A stretch of 64,000 nucleotides of DNA, from the NCBI RefSeq assembly GCF_900100155.1, contig NZ_FMTP01000008.1, positions 62,001-126,000 of the forward strand, in the 5' to 3' direction. The translations under genes were made by a program, and so were the position numbers. The notes below the pieces were generated by a model. That model made no database searches. It saw nothing but the letters and a program-made list of their open reading frames with translations, and was not told where the DNA came from. Positions 8,459 through 17,067 of this stretch are shown here, in pieces. Source of the stretch: Ancylobacter rudongensis. Its GTDB lineage: Bacteria; Pseudomonadota; Alphaproteobacteria; Rhizobiales; Xanthobacteraceae. Positions within the stretch are counted from its first letter, which is position 1. Each line of letters starts with the position of its first letter.

Positions 8459-8490
8459 AACCCCGGCTCCTCCGAGCCGGGGTTTTTCTT
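8459..8490 (+). terminator. Rho-independent terminator after the GTP cyclohydrolase II gene
   Basis: An 11-bp perfect stem AACCCCGGCTC/GAGCCGGGGTT with the four-base loop CTCC is followed by a run of T (TTTTTCTTT). It ends the pterin-like cluster and separates it from the GntR regulon downstream. Confidence 0.95.
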
Positions 8491-8521
8491 TGTCGACCGG
8501 GCGGCCGCCGCACACGGCGTG

Positions 8522-8586
8522 GTGTCGAATGCAATATGGCGACATTAAATTGTTGACACTTTACACTCGCGGCGTAGGCTCAGCGC
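8522..8586 (+). promoter_or_regulatory. Promoter and probable operator of the GntR regulator gene (leaderless start)
   Basis: TTGACA at 8553-8558 and TAGGCT at 8575-8580 are separated by 16 bases. The expected start of transcription falls at or next to the ATG at 8587, and no Shine-Dalgarno is visible, so the messenger is probably leaderless. The segment also carries GTGTC at 8522 paired with GACAC at 8555-8559 and an inner TGTCG/CGACA pair, which could be the operator for an autoregulating FCD-type repressor. Confidence 0.6.
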
Positions 8587-9291
8587 ATGTCGTCCTCCTC
8601 CGCCGCCCATGATGTCAGCTTCCTGCGCCTCACCTCGCTGCCCATGCTGCTGGAGCGCGAGATCGAGAGCATGATTCTCGATGGCCGGCTCAGCATCGGC
8701 GGGCGGATCAACGAGAACCAGCTCGCCGCCACCTTCGGCGTCAGCCGGGGCCCGGTGCGCGAGGCGCTGCGCTCGCTGGAAGCGCTGGGGCTGGTCGAGC
8801 TGCTGCCCAATCGCGGCGTGTTCATCCGCAGCCTCGACATCGCGCAGGTGGTGGAGATGTATGGGGTGCGCGCGGCGCTGTTCGGCTATGCCGCGCAGCT
8901 TCTCGCCGGCCGGATGGAAGCGGGCGTGGTCGCGCCGCTGCGCGCCATGCTGGATGAGATGGCGGAGGCGGCGCGGGCGCATGATTTCGACCGCTACTAC
9001 CCGCTGAACTTCGCCTTCCACGACTTCATCGTCGAGCAGGCCGGCAATGGCGTGCTCACCGCGCAATATCGCGGGCTGGTCAAGCAGCTGCGTCTCTACC
9101 GCGCCGGCAATCTGATGACCGGCAACACGCTGGAGCTTTCCAACGAGGAGCACGCCCGCATCGTCGCGGCGATCGAGCAGGGCGATCCCCTCGCCGCCTA
9201 CCAGACGAGCTTCGACCATGTCGAGCGCGGCAAGGAGCGGCTTCTGGCCCGCTCCGTGTCACTCGCCCATGCGGAGGAGCGCCGCGCCTGA
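8587..9291 (+). CDS. GntR-family regulator, FadR/FCD subfamily
   Basis: 234 residues. The winged helix-turn-helix occupies residues 25-85 (INENQLAATFGVSRGPVREALRSLEALGLVELLPNRGVFI) and an all-helical FCD ligand domain fills the rest, with HDFIVEQ and SNEEHARIVAAIEQGD supplying the usual histidine/aspartate metal-site positions. FCD proteins usually sense small carboxylic acids. It stands directly upstream of, and on the same strand as, the TctCBA/MmgE/SDR/TauE genes, so it is likely their regulator. Confidence 0.9.
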   Translation: MSSSSAAHDVSFLRLTSLPMLLEREIESMILDGRLSIGGRINENQLAATFGVSRGPVREALRSLEALGLVELLPNRGVFIRSLDIAQVVEMYGVRAALFGYAAQLLAGRMEAGVVAPLRAMLDEMAEAARAHDFDRYYPLNFAFHDFIVEQAGNGVLTAQYRGLVKQLRLYRAGNLMTGNTLELSNEEHARIVAAIEQGDPLAAYQTSFDHVERGKERLLARSVSLAHAEERRA

Positions 9292-9410
9292 CGACATATC
9301 AGGCGGACCGCCCGCGCCAACGGGAGACGCCGATGCGCTGAGAACGTGACGTCACACCATCATCGGGAGACCGCCCGGCAGAGGCGGCCCCGCACCCTGG
9401 GAGGAAGTCC

Positions 9411-10367
9411 ATGCGAAAGACCCTGACCGGCCTTCTGGCCGTACTCGCCATGGGGCTCGGCACGCTGAGCCTTCACGCCGAACCGCTCGCCTATCCGCAC
9501 AAGGTCGTCACCCTCGTCACTCATTCGAGCCCCGGCGGCGGCAGCGACGTGTTCCTGCGCGAGCTGACCAAATATCTCGGCAAATATATCGGCGCGACCT
9601 TCATCGTCGAGAACGTGCAGGGCGGCAGCGGCGCCAAGGCGGTGGCGCGCGTGGCAGGGGCGCCGGCCGATGGCAGCGTGTTCTATGCCACCACGCCGAC
9701 CTATATCTACACTTCGCTGCTCTCCAAGCCGTCCGCCACCTATAAGGACCTGGAGCCGCTGGTGAATCTGTTCGCCGACAGCGAGGTGATCTACACCCGC
9801 ACCGATGGCCCCTTCAACACGCTGCAGGACGTGATCGACAAGGCGAAAAAGGAGCGTGGCCGCTGGGGCGCCGCCAACCCGGCCTCGCTGGAGCGCCAGG
9901 CCGCCGAACAGCTCAAGCGCGCCGCCGGCGTCAACGCCGCCATCGTCACCCATGAGGGCGGCGGCGACATGATGCTCAATGTGATGAACGGCACGCTCGA
10001 CATCGGCATCGGCGAGATCCAGGAGCTGCGCTCGCAGCTCGCCGCCGGCACGATCCGCCTGCTCGCCACCTTCAATCCCGAGCGGATCCCCGAGAAGCCG
10101 GACGTGCCCACCGTGAGGGAAAGTGGCTACGACGTCTCGCTGGTGAAGTTCCGTGGCCTCGCCGGCCCCAAGGGGCTGCCGGAGGATGTCACCAAGGTCT
10201 GGGACGTGGCGATCAAGAACGTGCTCGCCGACCCCGATTACAAGAAGCGCTACACCGAAGAAGTGCTGGTGCCGAACTTCATCCCGCACGCGCAGTACCA
10301 GGCCTTCATTACCAACTTCGCCGACACGACCGAGGCGTTCCTGAAGGAAACCGGCGCGGTCAAATAG
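9411..10367 (+). CDS. tctC: Tripartite tricarboxylate transporter substrate-binding protein (TctC/Bug)
   Basis: 318 residues with a Sec signal peptide (MRKTLTGLLAVLAMG...SLHAEP, cleavage near residue 24). The mature part has Bug-family landmarks: HSSPGGGSDVFLRELTKYLGKYIGATFIVENVQGGSGAKAV and a C-terminal PKGLPEDVTKVWDVAIKNVLADPDYKKRY. It binds a carboxylate in the periplasm and passes it to TctBA. A strong ribosome site GGGAGGAAG precedes the ATG. The ligand is not predictable from sequence alone. Confidence 0.92.
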   Translation: MRKTLTGLLAVLAMGLGTLSLHAEPLAYPHKVVTLVTHSSPGGGSDVFLRELTKYLGKYIGATFIVENVQGGSGAKAVARVAGAPADGSVFYATTPTYIYTSLLSKPSATYKDLEPLVNLFADSEVIYTRTDGPFNTLQDVIDKAKKERGRWGAANPASLERQAAEQLKRAAGVNAAIVTHEGGGDMMLNVMNGTLDIGIGEIQELRSQLAAGTIRLLATFNPERIPEKPDVPTVRESGYDVSLVKFRGLAGPKGLPEDVTKVWDVAIKNVLADPDYKKRYTEEVLVPNFIPHAQYQAFITNFADTTEAFLKETGAVK

Positions 10368-10380
10368 GCCCTCGCCCCCT

Positions 10381-10485
10381 GCGGCGCCGGCGAAGCCTCC
10401 GGCGCCGCGAACTGGAAGCCGCGCCGGCAAAGCTCCCGGCGCGGGGACCACGAACCGACGCCGGCAAAGGGTCGGCGCCGCGCGC
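10381..10485 (+). repeat. Three tandem GC-rich hairpin units in the tctC-tctB gap
   Basis: The gap between tctC and tctB is built from units about 37-38 bases apart containing CGCCGGCRAAGS. Unit 1 (10381-10408) is a perfect 10-bp stem GCGGCGCCGG/CCGGCGCCGC; unit 2 (10419-10444) a perfect 9-bp stem CCGCGCCGG/CCGGCGCGG; unit 3 (10455-10481) has the same core but pairs less well. None has a T-run, so they look like mRNA-stabilising or attenuating hairpins that would favour tctC over tctBA. Confidence 0.75.
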
Positions 10486-10512
10486 TGCCCTCTCCGCCTC
10501 GAGGAACGCACC

Positions 10513-11004
10513 ATGAAACGGGACTTCCTGAGCGGCGGCGTCCTCGTCGCCCTCGCCGCCGCCTATTACATCGCCACCGGCTCGATCGCCGAGAGCACGC
10601 TCTCGGACGAGATCGGCGCCACCGGCCTGCCCCGGCTGCTGGCCGGCCTGCTCGCCCTTATCGGGCTGGCGCTGATCGCCCGCACCGCTTTTGTCGCCTA
10701 CGCCGCCCGCCGCGCCACGGTGCCGGCGGCTGTTCCCGCCGAGGAAGAGGAAGGCGCGCCCCTGCCGCGCGCCATCGGCCTTCTGCTGATCGGCGGCGCC
10801 TATGTCGTGCTGCTGCCCGTCATCGGCTACTTCCTCGCCGTCGCTCTGCTGATCGGCGGCGTCGCGCTCTATGAGGGTGCCGCCCGCAGCTGGGTGGTGC
10901 CAGCCGCCGCACTGGGCGGGGCCACGCTCTACTGGGCGATCTTCGTCAAGCTGCTGGGCGTTCACCAGCCGGCCGGCACCCTCTTTCAGGGATGGCTCCT
11001 GTGA
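10513..11004 (+). CDS. tctB: Tripartite tricarboxylate transporter small membrane subunit TctB
   Basis: 163 residues with four predicted membrane helices: residues 8-25, 37-60, a pair between 90 and 120, and one near 130-150. This is the usual TctB topology and length. The ATG follows GAGGAACGC. It overlaps tctA by GTGA, as is common for this pair. Confidence 0.88.
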   Translation: MKRDFLSGGVLVALAAAYYIATGSIAESTLSDEIGATGLPRLLAGLLALIGLALIARTAFVAYAARRATVPAAVPAEEEEGAPLPRAIGLLLIGGAYVVLLPVIGYFLAVALLIGGVALYEGAARSWVVPAAALGGATLYWAIFVKLLGVHQPAGTLFQGWLL

Positions 11005-12497
11005 CCACTTTCTGGGACATCGTCCATCTTCTCACCGCCACGCCGCTGGTGCTGGTCGCCATAATGGGGCTGACCTGGGGCATTCTGGGCGGGGCGCTGC
11101 CGGGCATCTCGGCCTCGATCACCATGGCGCTGGTGCTGCCCTTCACCTACACGATGGACCCGGCGATGGCGATCGCGCTGCTCGCCTGCGTCTATATCGG
11201 CGCGGAATATGGCGGCTCGATCCCGGCCATCCTGATCCGCACCCCGGGCACCAATTCCTCGGCGGCGACGGTCATCGACGGCTATGAGCTGAACCGGCAG
11301 GGACGGGCCGGCGAGGCGCTGGGCATCTCGCTGATGTCCGGCGTGGTGGGCAGCCTGTTCGGCCTCGCCATGCTGGCGCTGCTGACCGAGCCGCTGTCCT
11401 GGCTGGCGCTGGCGTTCCGGCCGACCTCCTATTTCGCCCTCGGCATTCTCGGCCTCAGCGTCATCGCCTCGATGAGCGGGGATTCGCTGCTGAAGGGCCT
11501 CGCCTCGGCGGTGGTCGGGCTGATGATCGCCACCGTCGGCACCGACCCGATCTCCGGCGTCACCCGCTTCACCTTCGACGTGGCGGACCTGCTCAGCGGC
11601 GTCGAGCCTGTGGTGGTAATGGTCGGCCTGTTCGCGCTGACCGAGCTGATGAGCCAGTCCGGCTCCACCACCGTCACCCAATTGGGCGGCTCGATCCGCA
11701 TCCGCCTGCCCGGCTGGGCGATGATGCGCAAGCTGCGGCGCTCGCAGGCGATCGGCTGCTTCCTCGGCCTGTTCGAGGGGCTGACGCCCGGCGGGGGCGG
11801 TTCGGTCGCCGCCTTCATGTCCTATAATGAGGCGCGGCGCTGGTCGAAGACGCCGGAGAAATTCGGCAAGGGGTCGGAAGAAGGCATCGCCGCGCCGGAG
11901 GCGGCCAACAACACCGTCGCCTCCACCGCGCTGATCCCGCTGCTGAGCTTCGGCATTCCCAGCTCCAACTCCACCGCCGTGCTGCTCGGCGGGCTGTTGA
12001 TGCACGGGCTGCTGCCGGGCCCGCGCCTGTTCGAGCAGAACCCGCAGGTGATCGACAGCCTCTATGTCGGCTCGCTGATCGCCATCATCGCCCAGATCGG
12101 CGTCGGCGTGCTCATCCTGCCAGCCTGCATCTGGCTGGTGAACCGGCCGCGCCCCTACCGCGCCGGGTTCATTCTCGCGCTCATCCTGTCGGGCCTGTTC
12201 ACCCTCAACAACAGCCCGTTCGATCTCGGCCTTGCTTTGGCCCTCGGCCTTATGGGCTATCTGATGCGGCTCGCCCGTTTCCCGGTGCTGCCGATGATCC
12301 TCGGCGTCGTGCTCGGCCACATGGTGGAATCGAGCTATCGCCGCTCGCTGGTGCTCTCGGGGGGCGACTTCCACATCTTCGTCGAGGACCCGATCGCCGT
12401 CGGCCTGCTCGGCGCCGCCTTGTTCTTCATTGCCTTCTCGCTGGCCCGCGAATACCGCGACGCGCGCCGGACCCAGCTGCAGGAAACCCATTCGTGA
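11001..12497 (+). CDS. tctA: Tripartite tricarboxylate transporter large membrane subunit TctA
   Basis: About 498 residues of polytopic membrane protein. It has the conserved N-terminal GLTWGILGGALPGISASITMAL and the repeat-like second half GLFEGLTPGGGGSVAAFMSYNEARRWSKTPEKFGKGSEEGIAAPEAANN typical of TctA, then IPLLSFGIPSSNSTAVLLGGL. The GTG at 11001 overlaps the tctB stop and has CAGGG upstream; ATG 10992 is in frame but too close to that site. It forms the secondary transport channel that accepts substrate from TctC. Confidence 0.92.
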   Translation: MTTFWDIVHLLTATPLVLVAIMGLTWGILGGALPGISASITMALVLPFTYTMDPAMAIALLACVYIGAEYGGSIPAILIRTPGTNSSAATVIDGYELNRQGRAGEALGISLMSGVVGSLFGLAMLALLTEPLSWLALAFRPTSYFALGILGLSVIASMSGDSLLKGLASAVVGLMIATVGTDPISGVTRFTFDVADLLSGVEPVVVMVGLFALTELMSQSGSTTVTQLGGSIRIRLPGWAMMRKLRRSQAIGCFLGLFEGLTPGGGGSVAAFMSYNEARRWSKTPEKFGKGSEEGIAAPEAANNTVASTALIPLLSFGIPSSNSTAVLLGGLLMHGLLPGPRLFEQNPQVIDSLYVGSLIAIIAQIGVGVLILPACIWLVNRPRPYRAGFILALILSGLFTLNNSPFDLGLALALGLMGYLMRLARFPVLPMILGVVLGHMVESSYRRSLVLSGGDFHIFVEDPIAVGLLGAALFFIAFSLAREYRDARRTQLQETHS

Positions 12498-13864
12498 ACC
12501 AGCACCGCGCGCTCTCCGAGGACACCGTCGCCGGCCGGCTGGCGGCCTTTGCCGTCAGTGCCGCGCCCCCGCCGGCCGCCGAGGCGGTGAGCCGGCGCCT
12601 GCTGCTCGACATTTCCGGCCTCGCCTTCGCCGCCCGGCACGAGACTTATACCAGCGCCGCGCGGGCCAGCGCCGCCGGCACGGGGCCCTGCACCGCCATC
12701 GGCCATGCGCAGGGGCTGAACCTCTACGACGCCGCTTTGGTCAACGGCACGGCGGCGCATGGCGAGGATTATGACGACACCTTCGAGGGCGGGCCGGTGC
12801 ATGCCGGCGTGGTGGTAGTGCCGGCGGCACTCGCCATCGCCCAGCATCGCGGGCTGGACGGCACGGCGGTCATGCGCGCCATCGCCATCGGCGCCGAGTT
12901 GATGAGCCGGCTCAGCCTCGTCGCGCCGCAGGCGATCCACAAGGCAGGATTCCACCCAACGGCGGTGATCGGCGCCATGGCGGCGGCGGCTTCCGTGGGC
13001 GCCGCCATCGGGCTTGACCGGGCGCGCCTCGCCAACGCGCTGGGCATTGCCGGGAGCCTTGCCTCCGGCATCATCGAATATCTCGCCGACGGCTCCTGGA
13101 CCAAGCGGCTGCACCCCGGCGCGGCGGCACAGGCCGGGCTGCGCGCGGCGCTGCTGGCGGAGGGCGGCTTCATCGGGCCGGCGAGCGTGTTCGAGGGCGG
13201 ACACGGTTTCTTCCGCGCCTTCGCCCCCTCCAAACCGGCGAATTTCGGGCCGCTGCTGGACGGGCTGGGCGAGGACTGGATCATGCCGACCATCGCCTTC
13301 AAGCCCTATGCCTGCGGAACCATGACCCAGCCCTTCATCGACTGCGCCATCGCGCTCGCTGGCCAGGGCGTGCGGGCGGAGGAGATCGTCCGCCTCGTCT
13401 GCAAGGTCGGCGAGGGGACGGTGCACCGATTGTGGGAGCCGCTGGCCGCCAAGCAGGCGGTGCCGAATGGCTATGCCGGCAAATTCTCCACCCCCTTCTG
13501 CATGGCGGTGGGCTTTCTCGACGGGGCGGCCGGGCTGGTGCAGTTCACCGACGCACAGACGCTGCGCCCGGATGTGCGAGCCCTGGCGGCGAAAATCTCC
13601 TACGAGATCGACCCCGCGGATGAGTATCCAAACAACTTCACCGGGCATCTCCGGGCGACGCTGACCGACGGCTCGGTGCGCGAGATCCGCCAGCCGCATA
13701 TGCGCGGCGGCGCGCGCGAGCCGCTTTCCGATGCCGAGCTGATCGCGAAATTCAACGCCAATGTCGCCTTTGGCGGCGGCGACGCAGCAGCGGCGGAAGC
13801 ACTCTTTGCGGCCATAAACGCCATCGCCGCCGGCGGACCGGTACGGATGGGAGAGAGCGCATGA
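12494..13864 (+). CDS. MmgE/PrpD family protein
   Basis: 456 residues. The family signature region VNGTAAHGEDYDDTFEGGPVHAGVVVVPAALAIAQHRGLDG corresponds to HALDFDDT...H, and the C-terminal half has TIAFKPYACGTMTQPFIDCAIAL. Members include 2-methylcitrate dehydratase, cis-aconitate decarboxylase and iminodisuccinate epimerase, and many have unknown substrates. GTG 12494 overlaps the tctA stop. Coupling to a tricarboxylate-type transporter suggests the imported acid is its substrate; which acid is unknown. Confidence 0.88.
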   Translation: MNQHRALSEDTVAGRLAAFAVSAAPPPAAEAVSRRLLLDISGLAFAARHETYTSAARASAAGTGPCTAIGHAQGLNLYDAALVNGTAAHGEDYDDTFEGGPVHAGVVVVPAALAIAQHRGLDGTAVMRAIAIGAELMSRLSLVAPQAIHKAGFHPTAVIGAMAAAASVGAAIGLDRARLANALGIAGSLASGIIEYLADGSWTKRLHPGAAAQAGLRAALLAEGGFIGPASVFEGGHGFFRAFAPSKPANFGPLLDGLGEDWIMPTIAFKPYACGTMTQPFIDCAIALAGQGVRAEEIVRLVCKVGEGTVHRLWEPLAAKQAVPNGYAGKFSTPFCMAVGFLDGAAGLVQFTDAQTLRPDVRALAAKISYEIDPADEYPNNFTGHLRATLTDGSVREIRQPHMRGGAREPLSDAELIAKFNANVAFGGGDAAAAEALFAAINAIAAGGPVRMGESA

Positions 13865-14625
13865 GCGCCCTTGCGGAAGGTGCCGCGCGCCCCGTCGCCA
13901 TCGTCACCGGCGGCTCGCGCAATATCGGCCGTGCCATCGCTCATGCGCTGGGGGCGGCGGGCATGGCGGTGGTCATCGTCGCCCGCTCGGACCGGGACGC
14001 GGCCGAACAGGTGGTGCATGAGCTGGAGGCGCTGGGCACGCCGGCGACGTCGGTGCTGGCCGACGTCGCCCGCGAAGCCTCCGCCGATCTCATCGTCGCC
14101 CATGTGCTGGAGCGCTTCGGCCGGCTCGATGTGCTCGTCAACAACGCCGCCATCCGCCGCGAGAAGCCGGTGGAGGCGATGAGCCTAGCGGAATGGCGGG
14201 AGATCACCGGCATCTGCCTCGACGGTGCCTTCCTGCTCTGCCGCGCCGCCATCCCGCATCTCGCCGATTCGCCGGCGGGCGCGATCATCAATATTGGCGG
14301 CCTCACCGCCTATACCGGCGCCCCCAACCGCGCCCATGTGGTCGCCGCCAAGGCGGGGCTGGACGGGCTGACCAAGGCGCTGGCGGTGGAGCTGGCGCCG
14401 CGCGGCATCACGGTGAACCTGGTCTCGCCCGGCCGTATCGGCACCGACCGCAGCCACGCCTCGGCCGAGAAGAACCCGGCCCACCATGCCCGCAACCAGA
14501 CCCTGCTGGGGCGGGAGGGCACGGCGGAGGAAGTGGCGGCGATGGTGGCCTATCTCGCCGGCCCACAGGCCCGCTTCCTCACCGGCCAGACGATCCACGT
14601 CAATGGCGGCGCGTTTTTGCCCTAG
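13861..14625 (+). CDS. SDR-family protein lacking the usual catalytic Ser and Tyr
   Basis: 254 residues with a clear Rossmann start (VTGGSRNIGRAIAHALGAAG), NNAA motif and C-terminal NLVSPGRIGTDRSH and TGQTIHVNGGAFLP. The active site departs from the classical Ser-Tyr-Lys set: the strand that normally carries Ser reads IINIGGLTAY, and the YxxxK box reads VVAAK, leaving only the lysine. The same replacement occurs in a recognised group of SDRs with an HVVAAKAG segment, so this is probably a stable subfamily. It overlaps the MmgE gene by ATGA and presumably acts in the same carboxylate pathway. Confidence 0.85.
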   Translation: MSALAEGAARPVAIVTGGSRNIGRAIAHALGAAGMAVVIVARSDRDAAEQVVHELEALGTPATSVLADVAREASADLIVAHVLERFGRLDVLVNNAAIRREKPVEAMSLAEWREITGICLDGAFLLCRAAIPHLADSPAGAIINIGGLTAYTGAPNRAHVVAAKAGLDGLTKALAVELAPRGITVNLVSPGRIGTDRSHASAEKNPAHHARNQTLLGREGTAEEVAAMVAYLAGPQARFLTGQTIHVNGGAFLP

Positions 14626-14658
14626 TGGGGAGCGCCACCCAGGAGGACGCAAGCCGCC

Positions 14659-15414
14659 ATGCTCGGGGATGTGAGCCTGCTGCATTATGCGCTGGTGGCG
14701 GCGGTCGCCTTCGTCGCCGGCATTGCCGGCGGTGTCACCGGCTATGGGCCGGGCCTGTTGATGCCGCCCATCCTGCTGCCGATCATCGGCGCCGAGGCGG
14801 TGGTGCCGGTCATCGCCGTCTCCGCCATGCTGTCCAATACCAGCCGGCTGTTCGCCTTCCGCCGCGCCTTCGATCCGCGCCGGGCCGCGCTGGTCATCGC
14901 GGTGGCGCTGCCGACCTCGGCGCTGGGGGCCTATGGCTATACCCGCCTGTCGGGGGCCGGCGTGTCGGTGGTGATCGGCGCGGTGCTGATGCTGGCCATT
15001 CCCGTCCGCCACTGGCTGGGCCGTTTGAAGGGCCATCTCGACGGGCCGGGGCTGATGGCGGCGGGCGCCGGCTTCGGGCTGCTGATGGGCGGCACGGCCG
15101 GCACCGGCGTGGTGCTGCTGTCGATCCTGCTGGCGGCGGGGCTGAACGGCGCGGCTGTCATCGCCACCGATGCCGGCATCTCGCTCGTGCTCGGCGCAGT
15201 GAAGGTGGCGGTGTTCCAGGCGGCCGGCGCGCTTTCCCCCGCCTCCTGGGTGATGGCGGTGCTGATCGGGCTGGCGGCGACGCCGGGCGTTTTCCTCGCG
15301 CGACGGCTGGTCGGCACCCTGTCCGAGGGCGCCCATATCCGCGTCCTCGACGCCGTGGTGATCCTCGGCGGGCTGGTGCTCACCCTCCAGGGGCTGCGGG
15401 CGCTGGCGATGTGA
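14659..15414 (+). CDS. TauE/SafE (TSUP) family permease
   Basis: 251 residues with about eight hydrophobic spans and the two TSUP half-repeats: GIAGGVTGYGPGLLMPPILLPIIGAEAVVPVIAVSAMLSNTSRL and GFGLLMGGTAGTGVVLLSILLAAGLNGAAVIATDAGISLVLG. Family members export sulfite, sulfoacetate or other small organic anions. As the last gene after the TctCBA/MmgE/SDR set it may export a product of that pathway or serve as a second carboxylate port. AGGAGG lies 12 bases from the ATG. Confidence 0.85.
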   Translation: MLGDVSLLHYALVAAVAFVAGIAGGVTGYGPGLLMPPILLPIIGAEAVVPVIAVSAMLSNTSRLFAFRRAFDPRRAALVIAVALPTSALGAYGYTRLSGAGVSVVIGAVLMLAIPVRHWLGRLKGHLDGPGLMAAGAGFGLLMGGTAGTGVVLLSILLAAGLNGAAVIATDAGISLVLGAVKVAVFQAAGALSPASWVMAVLIGLAATPGVFLARRLVGTLSEGAHIRVLDAVVILGGLVLTLQGLRALAM

Positions 15415-15528
15415 CGCTCCGGCCGCCGCCATCCGACGAACTGGCCGACCGGCGCGCAATCAGCTAATCAGGCCGGCCGCGCCGCCGGTGGCAACAGGCC
15501 GCCATCGTCGCCGGGCAGGAAACACGAT

Positions 15529-17052
15529 ATGTACGCCGCCACCTTCCCCGCAACCCATCGGGCCAGCCCGCGCGACTGGCTGGCGCTCGCCGTCATCGCG
15601 GTGCCGTGCCTCGTTTATGCGATGGATTTGACGGTGCTCAATCTCGCCGTGCCGCATCTGGCGCTCGATCTGGCGCCCTCGGCGGCGCAGCTTCTGTGGA
15701 TCATCGATATTTACGGCTTCATGGTCGCCGGCGCGCTGATGCTGATGGGCACGCTGGGCGACCGCATCGGCCGGCGCAAGCTGCTGCTGATCGGCGCGGC
15801 AGCCTTTGCCGTTGCCTCGGTGCTGGCGGCGATGGCGCGGAGCGCCGAACAGCTCATCCTCGCCCGCGCCTTGCTCGGCCTTGCCGGGGCGACGCTGGGA
15901 CCTTCAACCCTTTCGCTCATTCGCAACATCTTTCTCGACGACCGCGAGCGCACCTTCGCCATCGGCGTGTGGATCGCCTGCTTCTCGTCGGGTGCGGCGC
16001 TCGGGCCGCTGGTCGGCGGGGTGATTCTGACCTATTTCTGGTGGGGTGCCGTCTTCCTCGCCGCCGTTCCGGTCATGCTCGCTCTGCTGATCGCCGGACC
16101 GCTGCTGCTGCCGGAATTCCGCGACGAGACCGCCGGCCGGCTCGATATTCTCAGCGCCGCCCAGTCCGTCACCGCCGTGCTGGCGCTGGTCTATGGCATG
16201 AAGCGCATCGCCGAGCATGGACCCGGCCTGGAGGCCGGCGCGGCGCTGGCGCTGGGGCTGGTGGTCATCGGCTTCTTTATCGCCCGGCAGAAGCGCCTCG
16301 CCGACCCGATGATCGACCTCGCTTTGTTCGCCCATCCCGGCATCGGCGCGGCGCTGGCGATCAACGTGCTGGCGATGATGGGGGTGATGGGCATCTTCGT
16401 GTTCATCTCGCAATATCTGCAGCTGGTGCTCGGCATGAGCCCGCTGGAGGCGGGGCTGTGGACCGCGCCTTCCGGCGTGTGCTTCGCCATCGGCTCGATG
16501 GCGACGCCGCGCCTGGTGCGCCGCTGGCGGGCGGTGAATGTGCTGTCGGTGGGCCTCGTCGCGGCGATTCTGGGCTTCCTGCTGCTGACCCAGCTGCGGG
16601 CGGAGGCCTCGCTGCCGGTGCTGATGGGCGCCATCGTGCTGATGTGCCTCGGCCTGTCGCCGGCCGGCACCATCACCACCGATCTGGTGATGCGCCTCGC
16701 CCCGCCCGAGCGCGCGGGCGCCGCCTCCGGCATATCCGAGACCAGCTTCGAATTCGGCGGCGCCATCGGCATCGCCTCGCTCGGCAGCCTGGTGGCGGCC
16801 AGCTACCGGCTGAGCATGGAGGGCGCCGCCCTGCCCGCCGGCATCCCGCCGACGCTGCTGGAGCCGGCGCAGCACACGCTGGACGGCGCCGTCACCGCCG
16901 CCGCGAAGCTGCCCGAGGCGCTGGCCGCGCCGCTGCTGCAGGCGGCCCATGGCGCCTTCTCCCACGCCATCGACCTCGCGGCGCTGGCCTGCGTCGCCAC
17001 GGCGGTGCTGGCGCTCATCGTGGCGCGGACCCGGCTGACCCGGGTGCGGTAG
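15529..17052 (+). CDS. MFS transporter, DHA2 (14-TM drug exporter) family
   Basis: 507 residues with about 14 membrane spans. It carries DHA2 markers: an early acidic residue in YAMDLTVLNLAVPHLALDL, motif A-like LMGTLGDRIGRRKLLLIGA, and motif C-like GLAGATLGPSTLSLIRNIF. It resembles SmvA/QacA-type quaternary-ammonium or drug exporters. AGGAAA precedes the ATG. It stands alone, convergent with the ArgE-type gene 15 bases away. Confidence 0.88.
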   Translation: MYAATFPATHRASPRDWLALAVIAVPCLVYAMDLTVLNLAVPHLALDLAPSAAQLLWIIDIYGFMVAGALMLMGTLGDRIGRRKLLLIGAAAFAVASVLAAMARSAEQLILARALLGLAGATLGPSTLSLIRNIFLDDRERTFAIGVWIACFSSGAALGPLVGGVILTYFWWGAVFLAAVPVMLALLIAGPLLLPEFRDETAGRLDILSAAQSVTAVLALVYGMKRIAEHGPGLEAGAALALGLVVIGFFIARQKRLADPMIDLALFAHPGIGAALAINVLAMMGVMGIFVFISQYLQLVLGMSPLEAGLWTAPSGVCFAIGSMATPRLVRRWRAVNVLSVGLVAAILGFLLLTQLRAEASLPVLMGAIVLMCLGLSPAGTITTDLVMRLAPPERAGAASGISETSFEFGGAIGIASLGSLVAASYRLSMEGAALPAGIPPTLLEPAQHTLDGAVTAAAKLPEALAAPLLQAAHGAFSHAIDLAALACVATAVLALIVARTRLTRVR

Positions 17053-17067
17053 GCGACCCGGAGACGC

